Assembly: GCA_023415055.1 (NCBI GenBank)
Contig: JAEZLZ010000033.1
Location: 1 to 6,898, forward strand
From: Bacillota bacterium
GTDB lineage: Bacteria > Bacillota > Clostridia > Lachnospirales > Lachnospiraceae
Reading direction: 5' to 3'
DNA length: 6,898 nt
Shown: positions 6,675 to 6,898 of the stretch, in pieces
Numbering within the stretch: position 1 is the first letter of the stretch
How the letters are laid out: each line of letters starts with the position of its first letter
Program-made: the position numbers and the translations under genes
Notes under the pieces: model-generated
The model's input: only the letters and a program-made list of their open reading frames with translations
The model's database searches: none
What the model was told of the DNA's origin: nothing

Positions 6675-6898
6675 GTGTGTGTGTCCAGCGAAGCTGGACC
6701 ATGCCTGTCGGTGTAAGTCCGACCACGGTAATCACCAGTGAGCCGTGTAGATAAATCCGGTGCGTTACAGTAATGTAGGGTGCTAAGCGGATGGATAAAG
6801 TCTTCGAAAGAGGGCGAGCAATCATGCAGACCGTAACATAAAGTGAATTCTGCCGTATCGTAATAAAACTGCTCTGAAAAGAGGAGATTAGGGAAGTC
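6675..6898 (+). mobile_element. Group II intron, 5' part (domain I), truncated by the window edge
   Basis: The sequence after the terminator has the look of a bacterial group II intron 5' end, a self-splicing RNA that usually carries a reverse transcriptase further inside. A GTGTG start of the GUGYG type occurs in a (GT)6 run at 6673-6684, so the exact first base is uncertain (6673, 6675, 6677 or 6679). Domain I-like helices follow: GTCCAGC at 6683-6689 with GCTGGAC at 6693-6699; GTCGG at 6707-6711 with CCGAC at 6719-6723, around the typical TGTAAGT loop; and ATCCG at 6755-6759 with CGGAT at 6788-6792. A GUAA tetraloop hairpin lies at 6765-6778, GCAGA at 6826-6830 pairs with TCTGC at 6849-6853, and a GAAA tetraloop hairpin is at 6872-6883. 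Such GNRA loops and short helices are expected of domain I. No open reading frame of note lies here. Exon-binding sites, the intron-encoded protein and domain V must lie beyond the window, so class and completeness are unknown. Confidence 0.8.

Noticed and set aside
6577..6825. 82-codon minus-strand frame across the terminator and intron start
   Set aside because: It crosses a terminator stem and structured intron RNA, has no family resemblance, and is explained by those RNA elements.
6673..6898. Riboswitch or other regulatory RNA instead of a group II intron
   Set aside because: The position after a terminator, the GUGYG-type start, the TGTAAGT-capped helix and the GNRA hairpins match domain I of group II introns; no known riboswitch core was recognised.

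Overview
The window carries a compact polyamine (spermidine) biosynthesis gene cluster. All six genes are on the + strand, in the order speD, speA, speE, speB, a carboxynorspermidine/carboxyspermidine dehydrogenase gene, and nspC. It closes with a strong bipartite transcription terminator, followed at once by the 5' part of what looks like a group II intron that runs off the right edge. Moderately AT-rich base composition, strong AAAGGAG-type ribosome binding sites and the protein types (a 482-aa fold-I arginine decarboxylase, a Bacillus-like SpeE, and a class 1a SpeD as known from Gammaproteobacteria and Clostridia) suggest an anaerobic Firmicute, probably a clostridium of the Lachnospiraceae kind. 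That placement is inferred from remembered family features, not from a search.

Layout: 15-827 speD, 850-2298 speA, a 105-base spacer with a candidate promoter, 2404-3255 speE, 3242-4090 speB (overlapping speE by 14 bases), a 125-base spacer, 4216-5421 the dehydrogenase gene, 5449-6582 nspC, a small AU-rich hairpin at 6579-6600, the terminator at 6603-6667, and from about 6673-6679 to the end intron domain I RNA. No gap between genes reaches 300 bases. The terminal 316 bases after nspC hold the two hairpins and the intron start, with no protein gene recognised.

How the genes work together: SpeA converts arginine to agmatine and SpeB converts agmatine to putrescine and urea. Two complete spermidine-forming branches then sit side by side. 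SpeD makes decarboxylated S-adenosylmethionine and SpeE transfers its aminopropyl group to putrescine. The dehydrogenase condenses putrescine with L-aspartate semialdehyde to carboxyspermidine, and NspC decarboxylates that to spermidine. Having both the SAM-dependent and the aspartate-semialdehyde-dependent routes in one cluster is the main biological point of interest. The alternative is that agmatine, not putrescine, receives the aminopropyl or carboxyaminopropyl group and SpeB acts afterwards on aminopropylagmatine. Sequence alone does not settle this.

I found no CRISPR array, tRNA, rRNA, phage gene or insertion sequence. The only mobile-element signal is the intron fragment.
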